DNA of 7,563 nt from Vulcanimicrobiia bacterium (GCA_024281135.1 JAMXLG010000113.1:1-7563); one strand, 5' to 3'. Shown: positions 1-6,332, numbered from the stretch's first letter. Notes: generated by a model not told the origin, from the letters alone. A program made the numbers and translations.

Positions 1-535
1 GAAGGTCGTTTTGAACCGTTTGCACCTTCGCCGCCGCCGATTTACGTTCGCGCACGGCTAGCTCGTTTGCGTTAATCAGCAGACGCAGATCTTCCCAACG
101 CTCGACGAATTCGGTAAAGGAACGCGCAGAGAGCAACACGGCCGCATAGCTAAGGTCGCCGTTCTCATAAATATCGACGAGACGGCGTTTAAGCGCGTCG
201 TCGTGAAGCGAAAGCGATTTCTCGGCCGCATTGAGCTGAATCGTGTTCCACGCGACCTTGCGTCTCGTCGACTCGGCCTGTGCGTCTAAACCGCCGAGGC
301 GCGCATTGACGTCGCGGATCGCCGCATTCGTCTGATCGAGCTGGGTCTGTAGGTCGTTCTCGTGTGACGCCGCTTGGTGCAGCTCGGCGCGCTTTTGGTG
401 CAACCGCGCCTGAAGCGCTTGACTCTTCTGGCGCTCGGCCTCGATGCGTTGCTGCAAGTTCGATGTTCGCGCCAGCGTAAGCGAAGGCGCGAGGGCGAGC
501 ACGAGTCCGAGAGCGAGAAATCGGCGTATGATCAC
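1..535 (-). CDS. EnvC/PcsB-like secreted coiled-coil murein hydrolase activator, N-terminal part (runs off left edge)
   Basis: I translated this frame by hand and it is open from a GTG at 535 to the window edge (178 codons). Residues 1-22 look like a signal peptide: IIRRF, then a Leu/Ala-rich core ending in TLA before RTSNL. From about residue 25 a long Gln/Glu/Ala-rich heptad-like stretch suggests an extended coiled coil. It is followed by RRLVDIYENGDLSYAAVLLS and ARSFTEFVERWEDL, which resemble the hinge of PcsB, CwlO and EnvC coiled-coil domains. Proteins of this family sit outside the inner membrane, bind the FtsX extracellular loop, and activate or carry cell-wall hydrolases. The expected C-terminal LytM/M23 or CHAP domain lies outside the window, so amidase activator versus hydrolase cannot be decided. 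The GTG overlaps the TGA of the preceding regulator (GTGA), which supports this start and translational coupling. Placement behind ftsEX strengthens the call. The family is well supported; the exact member is not. Confidence 0.85.
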   Translation of the reverse strand, partial: MIIRRFLALGLVLALAPSLTLARTSNLQQRIEAERQKSQALQARLHQKRAELHQAASHENDLQTQLDQTNAAIRDVNARLGGLDAQAESTRRKVAWNTIQLNAAEKSLSLHDDALKRRLVDIYENGDLSYAAVLLSARSFTEFVERWEDLRLLINANELAVRERKSAAAKVQTVQNDL

Positions 536-1488
536 TGGCGGCGCTTGTCCTTGACGTAAGTAGATCCGGAGATCGATTTGGCATACCGCTTCAATTCCGC
601 GGCGGCTTCACCGACTTGAGCGTAATTGGTCAACTGCCCGCGATCGTTCGAGACAATTGCGATCGAGAGCGACATGATTGGAAAACGGTTGAGTGCGCCG
701 CGGCGGTCGCGCGTTTCGATATAGCCGGCGCGCAGGTCTTTCGCAGAGTACAAGCCGCGAATGTCGGCGTCGAATTCTGAGATGATTTCTTTCGCGATCT
801 CCTCGGCACGCTCGGCTTGCGTGACGACGATGAAGTCGTCGCCACCAATGTGCCCGACGAAATCGCCCTGAGTTCCGCGCCGGCGCACGATATCGGTCGT
901 AATCCGCGCTATGTGTTGAATGGCTTCGTCGCCGTGCGTAAATCCGTAGACGTCGTTGAAGGCTTTGAAATTGTCGAGATCTAGATAGAGCACCGCGAAC
1001 GGTTCTCCGCCGTCGAGGCGTCGACGAAGCTCCCCTTCGATTGCGAGATTTCCGGGAAGTCTCGTGAGCGGCGAGAGTGACGAATCGACTTCGACGCGAC
1101 GAATCTTTGCGCGAACGCGCGCGAGTAATTCTTGGGGACCGAAGGGCTTCGTTATGTAGTCGTCCGCGCCGGCTTCAAAGCCGCGCAGTTTGTCATCAGT
1201 TTCGCTCTTTGCGGTGAGGATGATAATCGGGACGTTCGCGACGGCAGGATTGTGGTGCGCACGAATGCGGCGCGCTACTTCGTAGCCGTCCATATGGGGC
1301 ATCATCAAATCGAGCAGGACCACATCGGGCAGAACGCTCTCGATCTTCTCCAACGCTTCGGGGCCGTCAGCCGCCGTCTCGACGCCGAATCCCGCAAGCT
1401 CCAAATTCGTAGCGATGATCTTGCGCAAGTTGCGGTCGTCGTCTACGACCAGCACGCGATGCCCAACGCCCTCAGCAACCGTTTTCAT
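532..1488 (-). CDS. Response regulator with REC domain and GGDDF-type GGDEF domain
   Basis: This 318-residue cytosolic protein has two domains. The N-terminal receiver domain (about 10-130) shows the acidic cluster VVDDD at 14-18, phospho-acceptor D60 in VVLLDLMMP, T92 in ILTAK and K114 in ITKPF, so it should accept phosphate. The second domain (about 138-318) is GGDEF-like: LTRLPGN at 141-147, YLDLDNFKAFND at 168-179, and HIGGDDFIVV at 213-222. The signature is therefore GGDDF rather than GGDEF/GGEEF. The usual inhibitory RxxD site before the signature reads TQGD (206-209), so its arginine is missing. Diguanylate cyclase activity is possible but not assured; a c-di-GMP or GTP sensing role is the alternative. 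The ATG at 1488 overlaps the kinase stop (ATGA) and has GGAG five bases upstream. The upstream kinase is the obvious phosphodonor. The gene's stop overlaps the GTG of the EnvC-like gene. Confidence 0.93.
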   Translation of the reverse strand: MKTVAEGVGHRVLVVDDDRNLRKIIATNLELAGFGVETAADGPEALEKIESVLPDVVLLDLMMPHMDGYEVARRIRAHHNPAVANVPIIILTAKSETDDKLRGFEAGADDYITKPFGPQELLARVRAKIRRVEVDSSLSPLTRLPGNLAIEGELRRRLDGGEPFAVLYLDLDNFKAFNDVYGFTHGDEAIQHIARITTDIVRRRGTQGDFVGHIGGDDFIVVTQAERAEEIAKEIISEFDADIRGLYSAKDLRAGYIETRDRRGALNRFPIMSLSIAIVSNDRGQLTNYAQVGEAAAELKRYAKSISGSTYVKDKRRQ

Positions 1489-2483
1489 GTACGCTCCGGA
1501 AGACGAAGCGTAAACGTTGCACCTTCGTGTAAGCGGCTTTCGACGTCGATTGTTCCACCATGCGCGCGTGCAACGGAACGGGCGATGTAAAGACCTAACC
1601 CGGCTCCGCCGGTCACAGAAGCGAGATTTCGTTCGGCTCGATAGAAGCGCTCGAAAATGTACGGCAAATGCTCCTGACCGATTCCGATGCCGCGATCGAT
1701 GATGCGAATCTGCACTTCGCTGCCGGTGCGTTCTGCTTCGACGACGACCGTGCTCGCATCCGGAGAAAATTTCAGGGCGTTGTCGATCAATTGTTCGAGC
1801 GCGCGTGCGAGCAACGCAAGATCGCCGTGGACTTCGATCCCTTGCGTGCGACGCTCGATCCGTGATGCGAGCGTCGGACCCAACCGATCCGCGACGACGT
1901 CGAGCACGCTATCGATTGCGACATTTTTGCGTTCGGTGAGCAAATGCTCCGCATCGACGCGTCCCGCGAGCAGAAGATCGTCAACCGCGCTTGCAAGACG
2001 ATCGGCTTCCTCTTCGATCGTTTTTAGAAACTCATCGCGCTTGGGTGCCGTGGCATCTGGATTATCACGCATCGTCAACGCGTACGCTTTGATCGTGGCG
2101 ATCGGCGTCTTGAGCTCGTGCGAGACCGAGGTCACGATCTCCGACTTGAGTTGCTCGATAGCGTCGTAGGTTTGCTGGCGTCCGAACGACAGCAGCCAGC
2201 CGTCATCGATGGTCAACACGGCAGCATGAATCGCACGACGGTTCTCGTCGTTCGTCCAAACGGTGATTGCTTGCGGGACAACGGCAAAGCCGAGCGGCGG
2301 ATCGACGCGAGAGAAGATTTCATCGAGCGATTTGCCGACGGCTTCGATGCGCGGGACACCGGTGACCGCAGCAGCTCCGGAACTCCACGCCGCAACGATG
2401 CCCTCCCCGGACACATACGCGATCGCGTCTGAGATGAACTTCGCGAGCGCATCGAAATCTGCGTCGATGCGCAGGTGTGCCAT
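1485..2483 (-). CDS. Cytosolic PAS-domain sensor histidine kinase
   Basis: This 332-residue kinase has no transmembrane segment. Residues about 8-105 look like a PAS fold (AIAYVSGEGIVAAWSSGAA and a following GKSLDEIF). The HisKA helix carries the phospho-acceptor H122 in SVSHELKTPIATIKAYAL. The ATPase domain shows the N box LIDNALKFSP (N235), G1 box DRGIGIG (263-269), F box YIFERFYRAE, and G2 box GGAGLGLYIA (292-301). All catalytic boxes are intact. It should autophosphorylate and pass phosphate to the response regulator that overlaps its stop codon (ATGA). I chose the ATG at 2483 because it shares a base with the ftsX stop (TAATG), a typical coupled junction. A GTG at 2516 in the same frame would add 11 residues and overlap ftsX by 34 nt. 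The signal sensed is unknown; a cytosolic PAS points to an internal cue or a protein partner rather than a periplasmic ligand. Confidence 0.93.
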   Translation of the reverse strand: MAHLRIDADFDALAKFISDAIAYVSGEGIVAAWSSGAAAVTGVPRIEAVGKSLDEIFSRVDPPLGFAVVPQAITVWTNDENRRAIHAAVLTIDDGWLLSFGRQQTYDAIEQLKSEIVTSVSHELKTPIATIKAYALTMRDNPDATAPKRDEFLKTIEEEADRLASAVDDLLLAGRVDAEHLLTERKNVAIDSVLDVVADRLGPTLASRIERRTQGIEVHGDLALLARALEQLIDNALKFSPDASTVVVEAERTGSEVQIRIIDRGIGIGQEHLPYIFERFYRAERNLASVTGGAGLGLYIARSVARAHGGTIDVESRLHEGATFTLRLPERT

Positions 2484-3364
2484 TAGGTCCGTAGGTGTCG
2501 TCCGACCGAAATCCACGACGCGATGACTCCGATGCAGCCTCCTACGAGAATCAGCTCACCGACGAGCAGCGGAACGTTGACGACGTCCCCGTTCAACTGC
2601 ACCCACGGCAGCGCAAGCAGTAGCTTCGGCCACAGCATGTAGCGCGCGACACCAAGTACCGCGACGGCAATGAGCGAACCGATGACGCCGTCGAGCAGAC
2701 CTTCGCAGATAAACGGCGCGCGAATATACATATGTGTCGCGCCGACCAGCTGCATGATCGAGATCTCGCGGCGTCGCGCAAAGACCGTCAAGCGAATCGT
2801 ATTCGAGATAATGATGCCGGCTACAAGCAGAAATACCGCGATGATCGCGACGCCGATGCGGCGCAGGACGCCGCCGAGCTGCAACAAGCGCTCGACGATC
2901 GTTTGCGGGAACACGACATTGCCGACCCCGCTCATCTTGCGGATTTTGGCAGCAACGTTCGGAACGGACGCGGGATCGTGCACGCGGATGCGCATTTTAT
3001 CCGGCAGCGGATTCTCGGTGAGCAGCGACGTGTCGATCACGCCGTTCGTACGAGCTCGTAGTTCGGCGAGGCCTTGCTTACGCGGCACGAACTCGATCGT
3101 TGCGACGCGCGGATCCTTCGAGAGCGCGCTGCGAAGCGCGTCCTCCTGTGCGGTCGTCGCCGAGTTCGTAAAGTACACCGAAATCTCGATCTGGTTCAAA
3201 ATGTTGTCGCCCAGACCGGCTAACGTTGCACGTACGAAGAGGAAGGCGCCGAGGAGGATGATGGTGATTGCGACGGTGCCGATTGCCGTCGCTTGCATTC
3301 CGGCGTTGCGCGTGAAGTTGCGCAGCACCTCACCCAGAAAGAACTTGACCTTGCCCCAGTCCAA
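2483..3364 (-). CDS. ftsX: Cell division protein FtsX (ABC transporter-like permease)
   Basis: FtsX is the membrane half of FtsEX, which uses ATP hydrolysis to activate periplasmic cell-wall hydrolysis at the septum. The 293-residue product has the family layout: a short cytosolic N-terminus (FFLGEVLRNFTRNAGMQ), TM1 at about 26-46, an extracellular domain at about 50-165 containing VYFTNSATTAQEDALRSAL and the PLPDKMRIRV segment, then TM2 (about 170-190), TM3 (about 222-244) and TM4 (about 264-286). The cytosolic loop with NTIRLTVFARRREISIMQLV followed by GATHMYIRAPFICEGLLDG is the typical FtsX coupling region. The start is TTG at 3364, giving MDWGKVKFF and the usual family N-terminus; no ATG fits before residue 23. 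It overlaps ftsE by 35 nt. The extracellular loop is the expected contact for the EnvC/PcsB-type protein encoded three genes downstream. Identity is secure; the exact start is less so. Confidence 0.95.
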   Translation of the reverse strand: MDWGKVKFFLGEVLRNFTRNAGMQATAIGTVAITIILLGAFLFVRATLAGLGDNILNQIEISVYFTNSATTAQEDALRSALSKDPRVATIEFVPRKQGLAELRARTNGVIDTSLLTENPLPDKMRIRVHDPASVPNVAAKIRKMSGVGNVVFPQTIVERLLQLGGVLRRIGVAIIAVFLLVAGIIISNTIRLTVFARRREISIMQLVGATHMYIRAPFICEGLLDGVIGSLIAVAVLGVARYMLWPKLLLALPWVQLNGDVVNVPLLVGELILVGGCIGVIASWISVGRHLRT

Positions 3365-4040
3365 GATAGTAATATCCCCGCTCTTCGTCGGTAACGATTT
3401 TGCCGTCTTCTAAACGCACGACGCGGCGGCGCATGCGATCGACAACGGCTTGGTTGTGGGTTGCGACCACGACGGTCGTCCCTTTGAGATTGATGCGGAG
3501 CAACAGCTCCATAATTTCCGTCGTGTTCGACGGGTCGAGGTTGCCGGTCGGCTCGTCGCAGAGCAGCAGCTTCGGATGGTTAACGAGCGCGCGTGCTATA
3601 GCCGTGCGCTGTTGCTCTCCACCGGAGAGCTCCCCGGGGAACATCCGGCTCTTGTGCGAGAGACCGACGAGATCGAGCGCTCGCGGAACTTCACGCATGA
3701 TCTCTTTGCTGTGCGCGCCGGTAACTTGCATCGCAAACGCGACGTTCTCCCAGACCGTTTTGTCGGCAAGGAGCTTGAAATCTTGAAACACGACGCCGAG
3801 ATGGCGACGTAAGGCCGGGATGCGTCCGCGCTTAAGCCGGTCGACGCGTATGCCGTCGACCGTGATCTCACCACTAGTCGGAACCGTCTCTTTGTAAAGG
3901 AGGCGGAGGAGACTCGATTTGCCGGTGCCCGAATGGCCGACGAGGAAGACGAAGTCGCCCTTGCCGATTTCGAGACTTACATTATCGAGGGCGCGTACCC
4001 CATTAGGGTAGATCAGCGAGACATTGCGTATCGAAATCAT
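3330..4040 (-). CDS. ftsE: Cell division ATP-binding protein FtsE
   Basis: FtsE is the cytosolic ABC ATPase that pairs with FtsX to transmit ATP hydrolysis to cell-wall hydrolase activators. The 236-residue protein has all motifs: Walker A GHSGTGKS at 35-42, Q-loop Q86 in VVFQDFKLL, signature LSGGEQQR at 138-145, Walker B LLLCDEP at 158-164, D-loop GNLD at 166-169, and switch H195 in VVATHN. The opening MISIRNVSLIYPNGVRALDN is a normal FtsE N-terminus, so I start at the ATG at 4040. The frame stays open for another 132 codons upstream, but that extension has no ABC homology and lies antisense to the acyl-CoA dehydrogenase. The C-terminus ends in EERGYYYLGLGQGQVLSG, a short Tyr/Gly tail whose coding DNA is also the start of ftsX in another frame. 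No strong Shine-Dalgarno is visible before 4040. This is the first gene of the operon. Confidence 0.96.
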   Translation of the reverse strand: MISIRNVSLIYPNGVRALDNVSLEIGKGDFVFLVGHSGTGKSSLLRLLYKETVPTSGEITVDGIRVDRLKRGRIPALRRHLGVVFQDFKLLADKTVWENVAFAMQVTGAHSKEIMREVPRALDLVGLSHKSRMFPGELSGGEQQRTAIARALVNHPKLLLCDEPTGNLDPSNTTEIMELLLRINLKGTTVVVATHNQAVVDRMRRRVVRLEDGKIVTDEERGYYYLGLGQGQVLSG

Positions 4041-4088
4041 CGCTGTAAAAGGGGTTTTCCTGAGGCCACGGCCTATACCTCCGGTCGT
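4041..4088. promoter_or_regulatory. Divergent promoter spacer between ftsE and acyl-CoA dehydrogenase
   Basis: Only 48 bp separate the two divergent start codons, so promoters for both genes must lie here or inside the opposing genes. It contains a perfect 12-bp inverted repeat AGGCCACGGCCT (4063-4074), followed at 4074-4079 by TATACC, which reads TATAGG-like on the other strand. This could be a shared -10 region with an overlapping operator. No convincing -35 is visible in either direction. Function is inferred from position only. Confidence 0.4.
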
Positions 4089-5237
4089 ATGAATTTCGAC
4101 CTGACCGACGAGCAGAAAGCAATCCAAGACCTCGCGCGCGATTTTGCGCAGAACGAGGTTAAGCCACGCGCTGAAGAGATGGATCGCGACGAAGCGTTCC
4201 CGTACGACCTCGTCAAAAAGATGGCCGAGCTCGGTTTCATGGGCTTGCCATTTCCCGAGGAATACGGTGGCGCAGGTGCCGATACCGTAAGCTACGCTCT
4301 CGCGGTCATGGAGATCGCGCGTGCCGACGCATCGACCGCGATCACGATGGCTGCGCACGTTTCTCTTGGGGCGACGCCTTTCTATCTTTTCGGCACCGAG
4401 GCTCAGAAACAGAAGTACTTGGTGCCGCTGGCTCAAGGAAAAATGCTGTGGGGTTTCGGCCTAACCGAGCCCAACGCGGGTAGCGACGCCGGCAACACGA
4501 CAACCAAGGCCTCGCTGCAAAACGGCAATTGGGTGATCAACGGAACGAAAGCGTTTATCACCAACTCAGGTACGGAAGTCAGCGGTGGAACGACGATCAC
4601 GGCGGTCACCGGCACCCGCGATGACGGCAAGCCCGAGATTTCGAATATCATCGTGCCGCAAGATACGCCCGGCTTCACGCGCAGCAAGAAGTACAAAAAG
4701 ATGGGCTGGCGCGCGTCGGACACCCGCGAGCTGAGCTTCAACGACGCGAAAGTTGCCGAGGACAACTTGCTTGGCCCACGAGGCGAGGGCTACCGTCAAT
4801 TTTTAACAATTCTCGACGGCGGCCGCATTTCGGTTGCCGCGCTTTCCGTGGGTCTTGCGATGGGCGCGTACGACGAAGCGCTGCAATATTCGAAAGATCG
4901 CGTCGCGTTCGGTAAACCGATCAGCAAGTTCCAGGCGATTCAATTCAAACTCGTCGACATGCTGTGTGAAATCGAACACGCGAAGTTGATGATTTTGCGC
5001 GCGGCGTGGGAGAAAGACAACGGACGCGATTACGTGCAAACCGCATCGCTCGCAAAACTTTACGCCGCCGAAGTCTCACGCCGCGTCGTAAACGAAGCGC
5101 TCCAAATCCACGGCGGCTACGGCTTCATGGACGAATATCCGGTCTCACGCATGTACCGCGATCAAAAAATCAACGAAATCGGCGAAGGCACCAACGAAGT
5201 ACAACGCCTGGTCATTGCACGCTTGATGGGATTGTAG
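4089..5237 (+). CDS. Acyl-CoA dehydrogenase (FAD-dependent, short/branched-chain type)
   Basis: It catalyses alpha,beta-dehydrogenation of an acyl-CoA, passing electrons from FAD to electron-transfer flavoprotein, in fatty-acid or branched-chain amino-acid breakdown. The 382-residue length is normal. The N-terminal helical domain begins MNFDLTDEQKAIQDLARDFA. Family signature 1 is LTEPNAGSD at 125-133. Signature 2 starts at QIHGGYGFMDEYPVSRMYRD (339-358), and the catalytic-base position is E366 in NEIGEGTNEVQR. RVAFGKPISKFQAIQFKLVD (271-290) is the usual C-terminal helix contacting FAD/CoA. The frame is open back to 3933, but residues before MNF are non-homologous and antisense to ftsE, so the start is the ATG at 4089. 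No clear Shine-Dalgarno precedes it; the transcript may be short-leadered. Exact substrate (butyryl, isobutyryl or other) cannot be read from sequence. It stands alone here, with no etf or thiolase neighbours, and ends just before a palindromic cassette. Confidence 0.95.
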   Translation: MNFDLTDEQKAIQDLARDFAQNEVKPRAEEMDRDEAFPYDLVKKMAELGFMGLPFPEEYGGAGADTVSYALAVMEIARADASTAITMAAHVSLGATPFYLFGTEAQKQKYLVPLAQGKMLWGFGLTEPNAGSDAGNTTTKASLQNGNWVINGTKAFITNSGTEVSGGTTITAVTGTRDDGKPEISNIIVPQDTPGFTRSKKYKKMGWRASDTRELSFNDAKVAEDNLLGPRGEGYRQFLTILDGGRISVAALSVGLAMGAYDEALQYSKDRVAFGKPISKFQAIQFKLVDMLCEIEHAKLMILRAAWEKDNGRDYVQTASLAKLYAAEVSRRVVNEALQIHGGYGFMDEYPVSRMYRDQKINEIGEGTNEVQRLVIARLMGL

Positions 5238-5238
5238 T

Positions 5239-5394
5239 AACGCGCCGTGTCATCCTGACGCTCGTGTCACCCTGAGCTTGTCGAAGGGCCGCATCAATTT
5301 AAAAGCCCGCCGGAACGTATCGGCGGGCTTTTTGTTCATAACGATCCTTCGACAAGCTCAGGATGACACGAGTGTCAGGATGACACGGCGCGTT
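5239..5394. repeat. Palindromic cassette 1: long inverted repeat with embedded bidirectional terminator
   Basis: The left arm (5239-5287) and right arm (5346-5394) match at 47 of 49 positions when one is reverse-complemented. One of the two mismatches would be a G-U wobble in plus-strand RNA and the other in minus-strand RNA. Between the arms lies a terminator hairpin. The arms contain the motif TCATCCTGAGCTTGTCGAAG or its variant, which I recognise as a widespread dispersed palindromic repeat in many GC-rich genomes (recollection, not searched). Each arm holds two tandem 17-bp units: 5246-5262 plus 5263-5279 on the left, 5354-5370 plus 5371-5387 on the right. The right arm overlaps the 3' end of msrA and supplies its last codons and stop. 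The core 5263-5370 aligns to cassette 2 at about 94 of 106 positions by hand. Confidence 0.9.
5301..5333. terminator. Rho-independent bidirectional terminator within cassette 1
   Basis: A perfect 12-bp stem, AAAAGCCCGCCG (5301-5312) with CGGCGGGCTTTT (5321-5332), closes an 8-base loop and is followed by one more T. The run of five T on the plus strand and four A on the left side give a U-tract in both directions. It should therefore stop both the acyl-CoA dehydrogenase (plus) and msrA (minus) transcripts. Confidence 0.9.
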
Positions 5395-5890
5395 GTGGGA
5401 GTTTCCAGTCTGGGCGGATGAAGTGACAGGTGTAGCCGTCGGGATATTTTTGTAGGTAGTCCTGGTGTTCGGGTTCGGCTTCCCAGAACGGACCCGCGGG
5501 CGCAACTTCCGTCACGACTTTGCCGGGCCACAGTCCGGATGCATCGACGTCTGCGATCGTATCTTCCGCGATGCGGCGTTGCTCGTCGGTGGTGTAGTAA
5601 ATCGCCGAACGATAGCTCATGCCGCGATCGTTGCCTTGACGATTGAGCGTCGTCGGGTCGTGAATTTGAAAGAAGAACTCGAGGAGTTGGCGATAGCTCA
5701 GTTTCGACGGATCAAAAACAATTTCGATCGCTTCGGCATGCGTGCCGTGATTGCGGTACGTCGCGTTTGCGACGTCGCCGCCGGCATACCCGACACGCGT
5801 CGAAATCACGCCGGGATAGTTGCGCAGCAGTTCTTGCATGCCCCAGAAGCAGCCGCCGGCGAGAACCGCTCGCTCGGTATGTGAATCCAT
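5375..5890 (-). CDS. msrA: Peptide-methionine (S)-S-oxide reductase MsrA
   Basis: MsrA reduces the S-epimer of methionine sulfoxide in proteins and free methionine, using thioredoxin, and acts in the cytosol. The 171-residue protein has the catalytic motif GGCFWGMQE with nucleophile C14, then [12 protein letters not shown], the glutamate-containing [11 protein letters not shown], and [19 protein letters not shown] (72-90). The C-terminal [14 protein letters not shown] carries C155, the only other cysteine and so the likely resolving residue. There is no signal peptide and no MsrB fusion. The ATG at 5890 is preceded by GGAGG with a 7-base spacer (5898-5902 on the opposite strand), a strong ribosome-binding site. 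The final residues QRAVSS and the TGA stop are encoded inside the right arm of the palindromic cassette, so the native C-terminus was probably altered when the repeat inserted. It lies 37 bp downstream of the DUF695-like gene on the same strand and may be co-transcribed with it. Confidence 0.97.
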   Translation of the reverse strand: MDSHTERAVLAGGCFWGMQELLRNYPGVISTRVGYAGGDVANATYRNHGTHAEAIEIVFDPSKLSYRQLLEFFFQIHDPTTLNRQGNDRGMSYRSAIYYTTDEQRRIAEDTIADVDASGLWPGKVVTEVAPAGPFWEAEPEHQDYLQKYPDGYTCHFIRPDWKLPQRAVSS

Positions 5891-5903
5891 AGTTTATCCT
5901 CCG

Positions 5904-5928
5904 CCTATAGGAACCGGTTCGCGCGAAC
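5904..5928. promoter_or_regulatory. Chain of three overlapping perfect palindromes upstream of msrA (possible operator)
   Basis: CCTATAGG (5904-5911), GAACCGGTTC (5911-5920) and GTTCGCGCGAAC (5917-5928) are each perfect palindromes and overlap one another in 25 bp. They fill most of the 37-bp gap before msrA. On the minus strand TATAGG (5905-5910) could act as a -10 box just ahead of the ribosome-binding site, so a dimeric repressor bound here would block it. The GAAC/GTTC spacing does not match the LexA box types I know. Regulatory function is inferred from symmetry and position. Confidence 0.4.
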
Positions 5929-6332
5929 TATGTTGCATCCCGGTCGTCCGGAATGATCTCCTCGTTCGCCGGCAACAACGTGCGGTAGAGTTGCCACGTG
6001 CGATCGTCGTTCGTTTGTATGGCGATCGGTTCGTCGACGGTCGAGACGATTTCACGGAGCCGCCCGTCATCGTCGCCGTAGACGAGCAGGGTGCGCGATC
6101 CGCTCATCGTCAGCACTGCGACGAGCATGAACCCCTGCGCATCAAGCTGTTCCTTCAAGTACTCCTCGAGCTCACGAGCCGGCGTCGGATCCGCGCCGTC
6201 CTCAATTCGGCGAACGAGCAAAAACGCGAGCGGACGTGAAGGTAAATCGCGTTCTGCGTTGATTCCGATATCGATGCTGATCGAGGCGGTCTCGTCGTCT
6301 TGCGACCGTACGTATGAGTACCACTGCGCCAT
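5928..6332 (-). CDS. DUF695-like hypothetical protein
   Basis: This 134-residue soluble protein resembles the DUF695 family, whose function is unknown. The order of features fits from memory: an N-terminal MAQWYSYVRSQDDETASISI with the W-x-x-Y then A-S-I pattern, a central helix (ARELEEYLKEQLDAQ), a beta segment RTLLVYGDDDGRLREIV, and a C-terminal DRTWQLYRTLLPANEE with the W-x-x-Y...P pattern. It has no signal peptide, membrane segment or cysteine. I start at the ATG at 6332, because the nine residues added by the in-frame ATG at 6359 (MRPAVKSRH) lie before the conserved opening. Neither start has a strong Shine-Dalgarno. The TAG stop overlaps the end of the palindrome chain upstream of msrA. 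It is divergent from the peroxiredoxin and upstream of msrA, so a link to oxidative stress is possible but rests on position only. Confidence 0.75.
   Translation of the reverse strand: MAQWYSYVRSQDDETASISIDIGINAERDLPSRPLAFLLVRRIEDGADPTPARELEEYLKEQLDAQGFMLVAVLTMSGSRTLLVYGDDDGRLREIVSTVDEPIAIQTNDDRTWQLYRTLLPANEEIIPDDRDAT

Noticed and set aside
2484..2516. GTG start for the histidine kinase at 2516
   Set aside because: The ATG at 2483 overlaps the ftsX stop (TAATG) and precedes the whole PAS region; the 11 extra residues look like translated ftsX overlap.
2670..3413. Long plus-strand open frame (247 codons) antisense to ftsX
   Set aside because: The composition is Arg/Ser/Thr-rich with no recognisable motif, and the frame lies entirely over the secure ftsX and ftsE genes; it is a by-product of GC-rich codon use. 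The same applies to the open frame at 1687-2169 over the kinase.
3933..4088. N-terminal 52-residue extension of the acyl-CoA dehydrogenase
   Set aside because: It overlaps ftsE on the other strand, has no family similarity, and the normal N-terminus MNFDLTDEQK begins at 4089.
4041..4436. N-terminal 132-residue extension of FtsE
   Set aside because: It reads antisense through the dehydrogenase; the FtsE family starts at MISIRNVSL.
5239..5394. Insertion-sequence remnant (terminal inverted repeats of a transposon)
   Set aside because: Only about 58 bp lie between the arms, filled mainly by a terminator hairpin; there is no transposase fragment and no clear target duplication.
5911..5928. LexA/SOS box
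   Set aside because: The spacings (GAAC-N2-GTTC and GTTC-N4-GAAC) match neither the GAAC-N4-GTTC box of Gram-positives nor the GTTC-N7-GTTC alphaproteobacterial box.
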